A stretch of 64,000 nucleotides of DNA, taken from the NCBI RefSeq assembly GCF_947503375.1, contig NZ_CANNDQ010000006.1:124001-188000 (forward strand), read 5' to 3'. A program made the position numbers and the translations under genes. This document shows, one piece after another, positions 1 through 9,278 of the stretch. Under the pieces are notes generated by a model, which saw nothing but the letters and a program-made list of their open reading frames with translations, was not told the DNA's origin and ran no database searches. Numbering within the stretch: the stretch's first letter is position 1; each line of letters opens with the position of its first letter. This DNA is from an uncultured Psychroserpens sp. Its GTDB lineage: Bacteria; Bacteroidota; Bacteroidia; Flavobacteriales; Flavobacteriaceae.

Positions 1-945
1 GACCATCTTGAGATTCCATTTTTATTTCATCCAATGCCAGATACTTTGATCTCTACATTTCAAGGCGGTTCAGCTGAAAAAATGGTAGAATGGATGAAAC
101 CTTTACAAGATCCTTCAAAATTGATTTTTGCTCCAATTGATGATGCAGAGAACAATTTACAAGAACGAACAGCTCAAGGTGTTTCTGCAGGTGTGAAAGA
201 AGTAATTGGTGTGTTTTTAAGATACACTGAAGGCGCTTATGCAGTAAACTATGGGAATAGCTCTATTGGCTTGTTTACAAATTTGCCTGAGATGTTAGAT
301 AAAGCTGTTATTTCACGTGTTCAAGGACGTTTTAAAATTGATGGTGCACGTACTGAGCATGATTTCTTAGACCAAGATCACCTATGGTGGCGAAAACTGG
401 ATACGACTATGCCAGACTTTGTAAATATGCAAGGACCAGAAAATTATAGTTATTTGCAAGATCAAGGTCTAGCAAAGCATATGGGTGAAATTTTAAATGT
501 ATCTGATAAGCCTACAGAAGAACGTGTTTTAGAAGCTTACGATAAAGTAGAAGCTCATTTTAATACCAATCAGCATTTGTTCTATGCTAATCTTTATAAA
601 GAAATCCAGAAGATATTTCCATTCTTCTCATCACGTGATGTGAGAAATATCCAAAGCGCAGTATCGCTTCGTTTAACAGATTTTGATCTAGAAGAAGATT
701 GGTTTGAAAACCCTGAGATTTATTTTAATAAGGATTATGATACTAAATTCAATATGCTACAAGAATTGATGAGAGCAAATATGAAAGGTCTAGACTTTTC
801 AGAAATTAGACGTCAGGAGGTTATACGTTACCTAGATAATGTAGCGACTATTGCAGATACTGATTTTAAACGTAAAGTAGATGCAAGAGTAAATCAATTA
901 AATATAGATTTAGAAGCGAGAACGCAGTTTGGGAAAGACAATTAA
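1..945 (+). CDS. AAA+ family ATPase, C-terminal part (5' end outside window)
   Basis: The reading frame is open from base 1, so the gene starts upstream; 314 residues are visible and the Met at base 34 is probably internal. The stretch IGLFTNLPEMLDKAVISR followed by VQGRF reads like the sensor-1 and arginine-finger region of an AAA+ module, so the Walker A and B motifs should lie just outside the window. After it comes a helical, charged C-terminal half without membrane segments. The stop is followed at 2 bases by the next gene, so the two are almost certainly co-transcribed. The exact AAA+ subfamily and substrate are not visible here. Confidence 0.75.
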   Translation, partial: DHLEIPFLFHPMPDTLISTFQGGSAEKMVEWMKPLQDPSKLIFAPIDDAENNLQERTAQGVSAGVKEVIGVFLRYTEGAYAVNYGNSSIGLFTNLPEMLDKAVISRVQGRFKIDGARTEHDFLDQDHLWWRKLDTTMPDFVNMQGPENYSYLQDQGLAKHMGEILNVSDKPTEERVLEAYDKVEAHFNTNQHLFYANLYKEIQKIFPFFSSRDVRNIQSAVSLRLTDFDLEEDWFENPEIYFNKDYDTKFNMLQELMRANMKGLDFSEIRRQEVIRYLDNVATIADTDFKRKVDARVNQLNIDLEARTQFGKDN

Positions 946-946
946 A

Positions 947-2182
947 ATGAACAAACTTAAAGCAGCAAATTTATACAGAAGCGAACTTATTCCTATATCT
1001 GGAAAGCTAGTAGAACGTTATAATAAATGCTTATTGAAGTTGGGTTTTACAGAAACTAAACTCACTAAATTTTCTATTGATGGTATTGGATGGAGCCCAG
1101 AAATTGCAGAAGAAAAAGATGATGAAAATTACTTGTGCAATGGCGAATCCAATCCACATGGAATTATTATTTCGCCATTTCAAAACAAAAAGCCAGTTTA
1201 CTTGCCCTATCATACATTTGATAGAGACATGATGCAGTTAATATTTAAGACGCATGGGAGTAAAATAAACGACATTACAAGAGATTCTGCTATTTGTATA
1301 GACTTTGACCAAAGTATCGATGCATTCTATGAGCCATTAGACGTATTAAAGTATCAAACAATTACTATCAAATTTCATCTTATTGATAATTTAGATAATG
1401 TTAGGAATGAACAGTTAGAGCTTATCAAAAAGTTTAATCAAGGGAATAACTTTATACATGAAGATATTCATGCAGAACTTTTAGAATCTGCTAATAAATA
1501 TGGTGATTTAAGAGAGCGAGATTTAAATTTGGAAGATCTAGAATTTCAAACAGACTCTTTTTATACTAAATCTTTTGGAGGCGTTTATGTTTTGCGAGAT
1601 TTTATTTCTCCAATTGTAGTTTTTGAAGATAGAAAGTGGTACAAAGAAGCAATTAAAGATACCATTCATGAGGTCATTATTTTTCATATTTCTCAGCCTG
1701 AACTTATGGAAAAGCTTAGAGATCATATCATTGTTACTTATGACCTTGAGGAAATTGTTAATACCAAGCGATATGAGCGTATCAAGCGATATGAGTTTGC
1801 ACAACATCTGAAAAACACAAAGCATCCAATAAAAGATATTTTGAACGATCCATTATTGTTTAAAAGTTACTTGAATAAAATTGATATCGAGTCTCGTAAA
1901 AAAGTGATGAGTGTAGAACGCTACTTAGAAAAACTTGAAACCAGTAACCAATATAAAATTGCTGATATCGTAGATGAAGATTTGTTTGAAGCTTTGCATG
2001 AGCCGCATTCAAGTCTACATCCAAAACATCAAGACCTAATATGGAAGTTACTCGTGAATATTGCACCTAAAGATGTCTTATTCTTATATTGGTATGATAA
2101 ACAAGAGTTCTATAAGCAGTATCAGACTTGGGGCGACTCTCTGCAAGATTGGGTAATAGAAACCATTAGTAACAATATTTAA
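947..2182 (+). CDS. conserved uncharacterised soluble protein, 411 aa
   Basis: I chose the ATG at 947, one base after the upstream stop; an in-frame TTG at 929 would overlap the previous gene and gives no better start. The protein has no signal peptide or membrane segment and is rich in acidic and aromatic residues. It looks like the Flavobacteria-restricted family I associate with DUF6638, but that name is from memory and unverified. The coupling to the AAA+ ATPase suggests a partner or substrate adaptor of that ATPase; this is inference from position only. No catalytic motif is recognised. Confidence 0.7.
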   Translation: MNKLKAANLYRSELIPISGKLVERYNKCLLKLGFTETKLTKFSIDGIGWSPEIAEEKDDENYLCNGESNPHGIIISPFQNKKPVYLPYHTFDRDMMQLIFKTHGSKINDITRDSAICIDFDQSIDAFYEPLDVLKYQTITIKFHLIDNLDNVRNEQLELIKKFNQGNNFIHEDIHAELLESANKYGDLRERDLNLEDLEFQTDSFYTKSFGGVYVLRDFISPIVVFEDRKWYKEAIKDTIHEVIIFHISQPELMEKLRDHIIVTYDLEEIVNTKRYERIKRYEFAQHLKNTKHPIKDILNDPLLFKSYLNKIDIESRKKVMSVERYLEKLETSNQYKIADIVDEDLFEALHEPHSSLHPKHQDLIWKLLVNIAPKDVLFLYWYDKQEFYKQYQTWGDSLQDWVIETISNNI

Positions 2183-2256
2183 GTTTTTTAGACTAACTTT
2201 ATATAACCATTTTGTGTTGTCATTCTAAGTCAAAACAAGATTAATACCATCAAACT

Positions 2257-2781
2257 ATGTCACTAGAAATCATCATATTTATTGCATCAATACTCTTTGG
2301 AATTGTTTTGTATTGGAGAGAGTCTAAAAGCAATAAAATTTACCGTTTTTTCAATAAACTATTCTATTCAAAAGAACTGCAGATGCCAGCATCCAGTAAA
2401 AAAGGATTTTTGTATCAACAATCATTTTTAATGCGTTTAGTTTACATTGCTGTATTATTTTTGGTAGGCATTGTGTTTGTAAGATTCATTATTCCAATAG
2501 ATTTAGCCACACTATCGTTGTTTGCATCAAGTATTTTTGGTACGCTAGTTGGTACCTATTTGGCAAATTTTGTTTTTAAGTCTTCAGAAGTTATCGATGA
2601 AAAAAGCGATACACTCTTAGATGCCGTAAAAGATACTGTTGAGAAAGGCAAAGACTTTATTAAGGAGTTAGAGACTAAAGACGCTGAAGCTGAAGTAAAA
2701 GAACAAATACAAAAAGAACCAACTTCAGAAATTAAGGAAAAATCTGCAAGAGAACGATTAAAGGATAAAGGTTTAATGTAA
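2257..2781 (+). CDS. uncharacterised membrane protein with charged cytoplasmic tail
   Basis: The 174-residue protein has an N-terminal hydrophobic helix (about residues 3-18), two more helices at about 58-77 and 80-105, and a 70-residue Lys/Glu-rich tail predicted to be helical and probably cytoplasmic. It lies 74 bases after the 411-aa gene and 21 bases before the next membrane protein on the same strand. I do not recognise a family. Its place between an AAA+ ATPase and a large membrane protein suggests it belongs to the same envelope-associated complex, but nothing in the sequence proves this. Confidence 0.65.
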   Translation: MSLEIIIFIASILFGIVLYWRESKSNKIYRFFNKLFYSKELQMPASSKKGFLYQQSFLMRLVYIAVLFLVGIVFVRFIIPIDLATLSLFASSIFGTLVGTYLANFVFKSSEVIDEKSDTLLDAVKDTVEKGKDFIKELETKDAEAEVKEQIQKEPTSEIKEKSARERLKDKGLM

Positions 2782-2802
2782 TTTCGATATACAGAAATAG
2801 TT

Positions 2803-4500
2803 ATGATAAATAAATATTGGAACAAAGGAAGAAAACAAAAAACAATCACCATTATAGTTGGTTTCATCTTGCTTATTGCATTGTTTGCTTTTCGCGACGA
2901 TTACCAACCAGCATTATTATTTGTTAGAAAATTTATCTTCATTATCCTATTGAGTTTGATTGTCTTGGTATTCGGACTTAAAAAATTCAGAAGCTCTGCC
3001 AGTACTGGAAGGCGTATAGGTATTCTAGCATTACTAATTGGTTTTTTTGCATTTATCTACCTCGTAGGTTGGCATTTAAAACTGTATGATTATATGAAAA
3101 CTTATAATGTTTTCAATGATTTGAATAAGGTAGAGATCAATGAACTACCATTAACACAAAATGAACGTATTCAACCTCTACGGAATATTTTTTCTATGGC
3201 TAATGAAAGTGTAGGAGAGACCAAAGATGTATCATTACCGCATTTAGTAAGAGTAGATGATGAAAACAAATGGACGATGGCCATTCAACCTTCTGAAAAT
3301 TATACGTTTCAACAAATAAGTGACAATACAGAAGAGGTTTTTGCTGTATCTAGTACAACACCTTTTCCACGTTTTTCTTCAGAGAATCGCATTCCAGTGA
3401 CATTTTCTATTGGTGAGTCTTTAAAATTTAGCCGTAATACCTACAATGCTGTCGTGCAACGTTTCAATCCTTGGATGCTTATTAACTATGAACCTAGTGA
3501 TACGTTTTATATGAAAGATGATAATGGCGAATGGGTTCAAGTGGTAAGCTTGATCAAATGGAAAGGTTTTTTCTTTCCTTACCCAAGCTTTGGTGGTGTC
3601 ATGGTTATTGAAAATGGCGAACATGATTTCAATGATTATCTTGAGCGTATTGCCATTGGTAAAGGCACATTTATTGCACCTGAGGAGATGAAAAACTATC
3701 CTTATCTCAATAAACAAAATACATTGGCAGAAAAAGTATCTCGCTTGCAAGCTGAGTCTTTAAAATTCTTAGGTGGATTTAGTGATCCATTACCTTGGAA
3801 TATGGAAACAGCAGTTAAAATTCCTGATTTGCCAGACGATCAAAATGAACAGCCTTTTGTGACCGACTTCGATTTTGCAGGTTCAGAAAGTGATGCCTAC
3901 AGTGGTTTATATCATTGGTTTGGGCTAGAACCAGTTGGAGATGAACGTACCAGCTTAAGCTATAGTGTATTTGTTCCTGCAGATGGAACCGATAAACTAT
4001 ACTATTACGATCATGCAGCTAAGAAGCAAGGTTATGCTGGTGTTTCTGCCATGCCATTAAAAGTAATTGAGTCTCGTAAAGAATTTGATTGGTCTGTCAA
4101 TAAGCCAGTTGAATTTAGACCATACATTAAAAATATAGCTGGAAGAAAGCGTTTATTTTTTTTAGGAACTATTTCTGCAATAAAAGAAAATGCTACTGGA
4201 CAATTTGATGGCTCTGCAACACCAGATCTAGCGCTTATTGATAGCGAATATCGCGATGTGATCTGGATTGATGTCAAACATCCAAGCACTTGGGATAAAG
4301 AAGTATATGATCAGCTTGGAGAAGCTTGGCGATCTAGTGAAGGCATTGGTTATTACTATCAAGAAGCGCTCATTGATGAAGACTTGATGATTCAGCAAGC
4401 TGTTGATTCTATAATGGCTATTCCTAAAGCTGACGAAAAGACCAAACAGATAGAAGCACTTCAACGTAGAATAGATTCTTTAAAATCTGTTGGTAACTAA
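2803..4500 (+). CDS. uncharacterised membrane-anchored protein, 565 aa
   Basis: Three hydrophobic helices occupy about residues 12-90 (12-28, 34-55, 70-90). They are followed by a large soluble region of more than 400 residues rich in Trp, Tyr and Pro (for example FFPYPSFGGVMVIENG), and a C-terminal coiled-coil-like stretch (about 525-565). No catalytic motif is recognised and there is no lipobox. It follows the 174-aa membrane gene at 21 bases and precedes the SulP transporter at 33 bases. The large domain may be periplasmic, with the protein acting as a scaffold or regulator in the membrane, but its function is unknown. Confidence 0.65.
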   Translation: MINKYWNKGRKQKTITIIVGFILLIALFAFRDDYQPALLFVRKFIFIILLSLIVLVFGLKKFRSSASTGRRIGILALLIGFFAFIYLVGWHLKLYDYMKTYNVFNDLNKVEINELPLTQNERIQPLRNIFSMANESVGETKDVSLPHLVRVDDENKWTMAIQPSENYTFQQISDNTEEVFAVSSTTPFPRFSSENRIPVTFSIGESLKFSRNTYNAVVQRFNPWMLINYEPSDTFYMKDDNGEWVQVVSLIKWKGFFFPYPSFGGVMVIENGEHDFNDYLERIAIGKGTFIAPEEMKNYPYLNKQNTLAEKVSRLQAESLKFLGGFSDPLPWNMETAVKIPDLPDDQNEQPFVTDFDFAGSESDAYSGLYHWFGLEPVGDERTSLSYSVFVPADGTDKLYYYDHAAKKQGYAGVSAMPLKVIESRKEFDWSVNKPVEFRPYIKNIAGRKRLFFLGTISAIKENATGQFDGSATPDLALIDSEYRDVIWIDVKHPSTWDKEVYDQLGEAWRSSEGIGYYYQEALIDEDLMIQQAVDSIMAIPKADEKTKQIEALQRRIDSLKSVGN

Positions 4501-4533
4501 AAAACTAAATTAACTAACAAAATATTTCGAACC

Positions 4534-6189
4534 ATGATTTCAAAATATTATGACATAAAAAACCTTAAAGGCGATTTAACTGGTGGATTAGTTGCAGGTG
4601 TTGTAGCGCTTCCTCTTGCATTAGCATTTGGAGTACAATCGGGCTTGGGAGCTATTGCAGGATTGTATGGCGCAATAGCTGTCGGAATTTTTGCAGCAAT
4701 TTTCGGTGGTACTGCTACACAGGCAAGTGGACCAACAGGACCAATGACAGTTGTTTCAGCTGCTTTAGTTGTAGCGGCTATTGAGCTTACAGGAAGTCTC
4801 GAAAGCGCAATGGGAATCATCATTCTAACCTTTTTACTAGGAGGTGTTTTGCAAATTGTTTTCGGATTCTTAAACATCGCTAGTTACATAAAGTACTTTC
4901 CGTACCCAGTAGTCTCTGGGTTTATGAGTGGTGTTGGTCTTATTATCATTATACTACAGTTGTTTCCTTTTGCTGGTTTATCCTCCCCAAAGTCAACTTG
5001 GTTAGTTATGCTAGATTTACCAAGGTTATTTACTCTGTTTAATTGGCAGGCTTTAGCTTTAGGAGCCTTGACAGTATTTATCTATTATGTGTTTCCAAAA
5101 ATTACAAAAGTAATTCCAAGTGCTTTAGTGGCTTTAGTAGTGGTATCAATAACAAGTTATTTTCTACAATGGGATGTTCCAATTATTGGCGAAATACCTT
5201 CAGGATTACCAGATTTACAAATAGACGGTTTATTGTCAATAAGTTCAGATGCTTATTTCTTAATTGCTGAATATGCTACAGTTTTAGCAATTTTAGGGTC
5301 TATAGACTCATTGTTAACCTCTGTAATTGCTGATAATATGACTAAAACGAAACACAATAGTAATCGTGAACTAATTGGTCAAGGTATTGGTAATGCTGTT
5401 GCTGCAATTTTTGGAGGTATTCCTGGGGCAGGAGCAACTAAAGGAACAGTCGTAAATATTAATTCAGGAGGACGCACTCGAGTTTCTGGTACAGTGCATG
5501 GATTGTTTTTACTGGCAGTATTACTAGGCTTAGGAAAATTAGCAGCTTATATTCCATTATCAGTTTTAGCTGGTTTGTTAATACCTATTGGATTTAAGAT
5601 TATAGATACCAAGGGGTTTAAGCATTTGTTAGTAGTGCCAAGAGCTGACGCTTTTGTTCTTATTTTGGTATTATTGGTAACTACCTTTGGTAGCTTAATT
5701 CAAGCTGTAGGAATGGGTTTATTATTAGCTTGTTTATTGTTTATGAAACGTGCAAGTGATATTAGTGAAGAAGGTATGGAAGTTGGTACTTTGGCTGGTT
5801 TTGATGGTGAAAAACCTTGGCAAGATGAAATTGAATTTTATGAAACCTTTAAGGATCAGGTCTATATCAAACATCTTTATGGACCGTTGTTTTTTGGATT
5901 TACATCTCATTTTCAAAGTGAAATAAAGAATATTCCACCTCAAATTAAATCGCTCATAATTAGAATGGATCGTGTCCCATATATTGACCAATCAGGATTG
6001 TACGCTTTAGAAAATGCAATTTTAGATTTAGAAGAAAAAGGCGTAATGGTCATTTTAACAGCATTACAAGAACAACCACTTGATAAATTAAAATCTATTG
6101 ATATTATTCCTGACCTTATAGATGAGTCTCATATTTTTGAAAATATCGATAAAGCTTTTGATTTTTTAAAAACTAAATTTAAGTTATAA
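4534..6189 (+). CDS. SulP family inorganic anion transporter with STAS domain
   Basis: An inner-membrane transporter of the SLC26/SulP family, which moves sulfate, bicarbonate or other small anions. The N-terminal KGDLTGGLVAGVVALPLAL and ASGPTGPMTVV segments are typical SulP transmembrane motifs. About ten to fourteen hydrophobic helices run to about residue 405, followed by a cytosolic STAS domain (about 440-551) containing DRVPYIDQSGLYALE, whose Ser matches the usual regulatory site. Length 551 is normal. It is the last gene of the plus-strand run that begins with the AAA+ ATPase. The substrate cannot be told from sequence; in marine Bacteroidota, sulfate or bicarbonate is most likely. Confidence 0.93.
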   Translation: MISKYYDIKNLKGDLTGGLVAGVVALPLALAFGVQSGLGAIAGLYGAIAVGIFAAIFGGTATQASGPTGPMTVVSAALVVAAIELTGSLESAMGIIILTFLLGGVLQIVFGFLNIASYIKYFPYPVVSGFMSGVGLIIIILQLFPFAGLSSPKSTWLVMLDLPRLFTLFNWQALALGALTVFIYYVFPKITKVIPSALVALVVVSITSYFLQWDVPIIGEIPSGLPDLQIDGLLSISSDAYFLIAEYATVLAILGSIDSLLTSVIADNMTKTKHNSNRELIGQGIGNAVAAIFGGIPGAGATKGTVVNINSGGRTRVSGTVHGLFLLAVLLGLGKLAAYIPLSVLAGLLIPIGFKIIDTKGFKHLLVVPRADAFVLILVLLVTTFGSLIQAVGMGLLLACLLFMKRASDISEEGMEVGTLAGFDGEKPWQDEIEFYETFKDQVYIKHLYGPLFFGFTSHFQSEIKNIPPQIKSLIIRMDRVPYIDQSGLYALENAILDLEEKGVMVILTALQEQPLDKLKSIDIIPDLIDESHIFENIDKAFDFLKTKFKL

Positions 6190-6195
6190 GTATTA

Positions 6196-7155
6196 TTATA
6201 AATGTAATTTCATTTTTATGTCGCTACGTTTATAAGGACTATTAGGTTCTATATCTAATTCTACAAAGCCAAATTTTCTATAGATATAGATTGCGTTTTC
6301 TAGCTTGGTATTAGAGTAGAGTATAAGAGACTTAAACGTATTTGCTTTTGCAAAATCAATACAGTATTGCATGAGAAGTTGCCCAATACGTTGTCCTCTT
6401 TGAGTAGGTAGTACAGCCATTTTAGTAAGTTCAAAAATTAGAGGTTCATCTGTTGGCATAAGGGCAACAGTACCAACAATATCATCATTATTCTTTGCAA
6501 AAAATATATAACCTCCTTTGTTAATAATATAGGTTTCAGGTTTACTTAAAACCTCTTGATCAAAAGGTTCTACATAGAAAAAGGTTTGTAACCATTCTAT
6601 ATTTAGATCATAGAAATATTGTGCATATTTGGGCGAATAGTCAATAATACTCAACGTATTGATAGTGTGTTGTTTGGCTTCCTCTATTATAGCAGCACTT
6701 AAGCTTTTTTTAAGAAGCTTATCTTCAACTTTATTTAAATGCTCAACTAAAGAATTGGATGAATGGCTGGTATAATCTTTTACAACGAGATCCATGGCAT
6801 GCCATAAAGGTTTCATACGACAAATCAAATGTTCACCTTTAATTGATAAGTGGAGTATTTTTTTTCGTTTATCAGATTTATGGTGTTTAAGTTCTAGAAG
6901 GCCTTTGTCTATCAATTTGTTTAATGCTTGTGTGATTGCCGGTTGTGATAATTTTAATGCTGTTTTGATTTCTGTATTAGTTACGCCATCTTTATTTGCT
7001 ATGATCTTTATGATAGGAAAGAGGTATGGATCGAAATCGATATTAAAATAATCATATGTAATTTGAACCTCTTTCATAAGAAGATCACTTAACCTTCTTA
7101 AACGTGAACCTAAAGCCATCTCGCTAAATCCTCTTAGTGCGTCCATTAAATACAT
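6196..7155 (-). CDS. MarR-type regulator fused to GNAT acetyltransferase
   Basis: Residues 1-150 form a winged-helix MarR-type DNA-binding domain (NTEIKTALKLSQPAITQALN is the recognition helix region). Residues about 165-319 form a GNAT N-acetyltransferase with the acetyl-CoA loop PTQRGQRIGQLL and a C-terminal RKFGF motif. Such fusions act as cytosolic regulators whose acetyltransferase half may sense or modify a metabolite. The start is either the ATG at 7155 or the in-frame ATG at 7146 (MDALRGF). A near-perfect 28-bp inverted repeat overlaps the first of these and may be its operator. The gene lies 40 bases downstream of hutG on the same strand, so a link to histidine catabolism is possible. 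Confidence 0.9.
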   Translation of the reverse strand: MYLMDALRGFSEMALGSRLRRLSDLLMKEVQITYDYFNIDFDPYLFPIIKIIANKDGVTNTEIKTALKLSQPAITQALNKLIDKGLLELKHHKSDKRKKILHLSIKGEHLICRMKPLWHAMDLVVKDYTSHSSNSLVEHLNKVEDKLLKKSLSAAIIEEAKQHTINTLSIIDYSPKYAQYFYDLNIEWLQTFFYVEPFDQEVLSKPETYIINKGGYIFFAKNNDDIVGTVALMPTDEPLIFELTKMAVLPTQRGQRIGQLLMQYCIDFAKANTFKSLILYSNTKLENAIYIYRKFGFVELDIEPNSPYKRSDIKMKLHL

Positions 7156-7181
7156 ATTTATATAAGTACTTATGTAAATAT
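7154..7181. promoter_or_regulatory. 28-bp inverted repeat, candidate MarR operator
   Basis: The arms ATATTTA and TAAATAT flank the perfect palindrome ATAAGTACTTAT with one unpaired position on each side, so only one symmetric pair of bases mismatches. It covers the ATG at 7155 of the MarR-GNAT gene and lies in the 40-bp gap after hutG. MarR dimers bind palindromes of this size and often repress their own gene. AT-rich sequence makes some symmetry likely by chance, but the central GTAC-based palindrome is unusually clean. Confidence 0.5.
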
Positions 7182-7195
7182 ATAAAATTAATTTA

Positions 7196-8221
7196 CTATT
7201 TCAAATAATTTCTGGCTTTGATGAAATCTGTAATTAAGTAGGTGATTAGTTTTCCAACTTGCGTTTCGGTGTCTGGAGTAGGAGCTGCTTCACATATATG
7301 TAAGTAGGTAACATTAGTTTGTTTACCAAAATGATGAACGAATTGTCTAGCTTGGTTTGTCGAGAATCCACTTGGTGTCATGGCACTACTCGGGACGCCT
7401 TCAATAGCATCACAGTCAATTTCTAAACCAAAAGGATTTTCACTAATATGTTGTATAGCAGTCTCAAGTTCAGAATGAAAATCACTGTCTTGTCTAATCA
7501 TTATATCTTCAAATGTACAGTACTGAATGGCTTTAAGTTTTTTTAATGTTTTAAATATGCGATCAGATGTGTAGTTTTCATGAAGCCCAAAAATAAAATA
7601 GTTTTTAAGGAACCCTTCAGCAAAAGCGTAGCTAAATCCATTACCGCTATGTCTTCCTTCTTCAGCTCTAAAATCATGATGAGCATCAAAGTTAATAGCA
7701 TTAATAGGAGCTTTTAAAGCTAAGGCAGCACCTTTAATATTTCCATAAGCATTATTATGACCACCACCAATAATAATAGGCACTTTACCTGCACTGATGA
7801 TTTGAGAAACTAAATAAGTGACAGCTTCATCTATTTTTTTTACTTTTTTTCGTACTTTAAATATGTCTTTCTTTTTGTTTTGATCAAGTGTATTGATTTT
7901 TTCTTGGTAGGCAGGAAACTCTAAAGCACCTAATATTACTACTTTTCTAGCATGTGTATGTGCATTACTTTGCGTATTTAACAAAATTTTAATCACAGCG
8001 TCCCAAGCACTTGAAGTACCTGTGTTACCTAGGTTAGCAAAGACACCAACATCTTCTTTAATTCCAAAAATAACATAAGTAACGTCTAATTTTAACAATT
8101 GCTCGTATATATCATTGTAATCTGGAAGTAACATAATATGTTCTCCAAATTTGGTCTCTTTAGAGCGTTTTTTCAGAATTGCATTCAATTCGGAGTCTGT
8201 AAAAGGTTTTAAGTGTTCCAT
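7196..8221 (-). CDS. hutG: formimidoylglutamase (arginase family)
   Basis: It hydrolyses N-formimidoyl-glutamate to glutamate and formamide in histidine degradation, in the cytosol. The arginase/agmatinase metal motifs are present: GGGHNNAYG (His155), DAHHD (Asp179, His181, Asp183) and LEIDCDA (Asp269, Asp271), all typical of a two-manganese site. The length of 341 aa is normal. I chose the ATG at 8221 over a TTG two codons upstream. hutI lies 1 kb away on the same strand, which supports hutG over arginase or agmatinase. hutH and hutU are not in the window. Confidence 0.88.
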   Translation of the reverse strand: MEHLKPFTDSELNAILKKRSKETKFGEHIMLLPDYNDIYEQLLKLDVTYVIFGIKEDVGVFANLGNTGTSSAWDAVIKILLNTQSNAHTHARKVVILGALEFPAYQEKINTLDQNKKKDIFKVRKKVKKIDEAVTYLVSQIISAGKVPIIIGGGHNNAYGNIKGAALALKAPINAINFDAHHDFRAEEGRHSGNGFSYAFAEGFLKNYFIFGLHENYTSDRIFKTLKKLKAIQYCTFEDIMIRQDSDFHSELETAIQHISENPFGLEIDCDAIEGVPSSAMTPSGFSTNQARQFVHHFGKQTNVTYLHICEAAPTPDTETQVGKLITYLITDFIKARNYLK

Positions 8222-8330
8222 TAACAAAATTGATTAATTTTGATGTAATAAAAGTACAGTTTTTTTATTTTCAGATTCATATAAAAATAGAAAGAATTAA
8301 CGTTTAAACAACTAAAACAAAACGTAACTT

Positions 8331-9212
8331 ATGGAAAATTCAAATAGCAAAAGTATCGGTTTAAAAATTGCATTAGGAATTCTATTGGCATTATTTTTAG
8401 GTACAGGATTTTACACTTCAAAACTCTACAATGAGAAAAAGGAAAATGAAGCCTCTCTAACAAAGGAAAAAGAAGAGGTGATGGCAGATTTAAATTCAAT
8501 GTTAACGAAATACGACGTTGCAATTAATGAAAACGAAGTTGCTAACCAAAGCTTAGTAGAAGCTAAAGAGCGTATTCAAGGCTTAATGGACTCTTTAAAG
8601 ATTTCTCAAAACAGTGTGAACAGTTTATGGAGGTATAAAAAGAAATTTTTAGCACTCCAAGAAGAAATGGATGTACTACTAACAGAAAATGATAAATTAA
8701 AGTTAGAGAATGAGCTTTTAGCGACTTCATTAGACAGTACCAACGTACAATTAGCTGAGCGTGCTGTATTTACAGATTCGTTATTGGTGCAAAACACACA
8801 ATTGTCTGAAGTTGTTGAGAATGCTGCTGTATTACAAACTACAGGCTTAAAAGGGTTTGGTGTTATTGAGAGAAGTTCAGGAAAATTAATTCCTACAGAA
8901 AGAGCAAAGCGTAGTGATAAAATTAGAATTTGTTACACAGTTGCTAAAAACACTTTAGTTGGTGCAGGTGATAAAGAACTGTATGTTCAAGTATTAGATC
9001 CAAAAAACAATGTGTTAGGTGCTAACGAGCAGATTCAGTTTGACGAAACGGTACTGAATTATAGTTTGATTAGTAAATTTAACTATGAAAATAGAAACTT
9101 GAATATTTGCGAATTTGTTGCTCCTAATGAAGACTTTGAGAAAGGGCGTTATGTAGTTAACGTGTTTAATGAAAAAGAATTAGTCTCTAGTTCTGAGTTC
9201 ACACTCAAGTAA
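8331..9212 (+). CDS. membrane-anchored coiled-coil protein, uncharacterised
   Basis: The 293-residue protein has a single hydrophobic helix (about 10-25, IALGILLALFLGTGFY). A long Glu/Lys/Leu heptad region (about 30-165) predicts a coiled coil, and a compact beta-rich C-terminal domain spans about 170-293. The N-in orientation would place the coiled coil in the periplasm. I recognise no enzyme motif. It sits on the plus strand between hutG and hutI (both minus) and ends at a strong two-way terminator, so it is a separate transcription unit. A structural role in the cell envelope is the simplest guess. Confidence 0.75.
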   Translation: MENSNSKSIGLKIALGILLALFLGTGFYTSKLYNEKKENEASLTKEKEEVMADLNSMLTKYDVAINENEVANQSLVEAKERIQGLMDSLKISQNSVNSLWRYKKKFLALQEEMDVLLTENDKLKLENELLATSLDSTNVQLAERAVFTDSLLVQNTQLSEVVENAAVLQTTGLKGFGVIERSSGKLIPTERAKRSDKIRICYTVAKNTLVGAGDKELYVQVLDPKNNVLGANEQIQFDETVLNYSLISKFNYENRNLNICEFVAPNEDFEKGRYVVNVFNEKELVSSSEFTLK

Positions 9213-9230
9213 AATATAAATCAATTCCTT

Positions 9231-9274
9231 ATAGAAAAGCTCGAAGATTATAATTAATCTTCGAGCTTTTCTAT
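9231..9274. terminator. bidirectional terminator, 20-bp perfect stem
   Basis: Arms 9231-9250 and 9255-9274 pair perfectly with a 4-base TAAT loop. It lies between the converging coiled-coil gene (ending 9212) and hutI (ending 9279). A/T runs near both stem bases allow termination in both directions. Confidence 0.9.
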
Positions 9275-9278
9275 TTTA

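Noticed and set aside
4548..4877. Opposite-strand open frame inside the SulP gene (109 aa)
   Set aside because: It is a low-complexity shadow of a strongly conserved SulP coding region and has no homologous features of its own.
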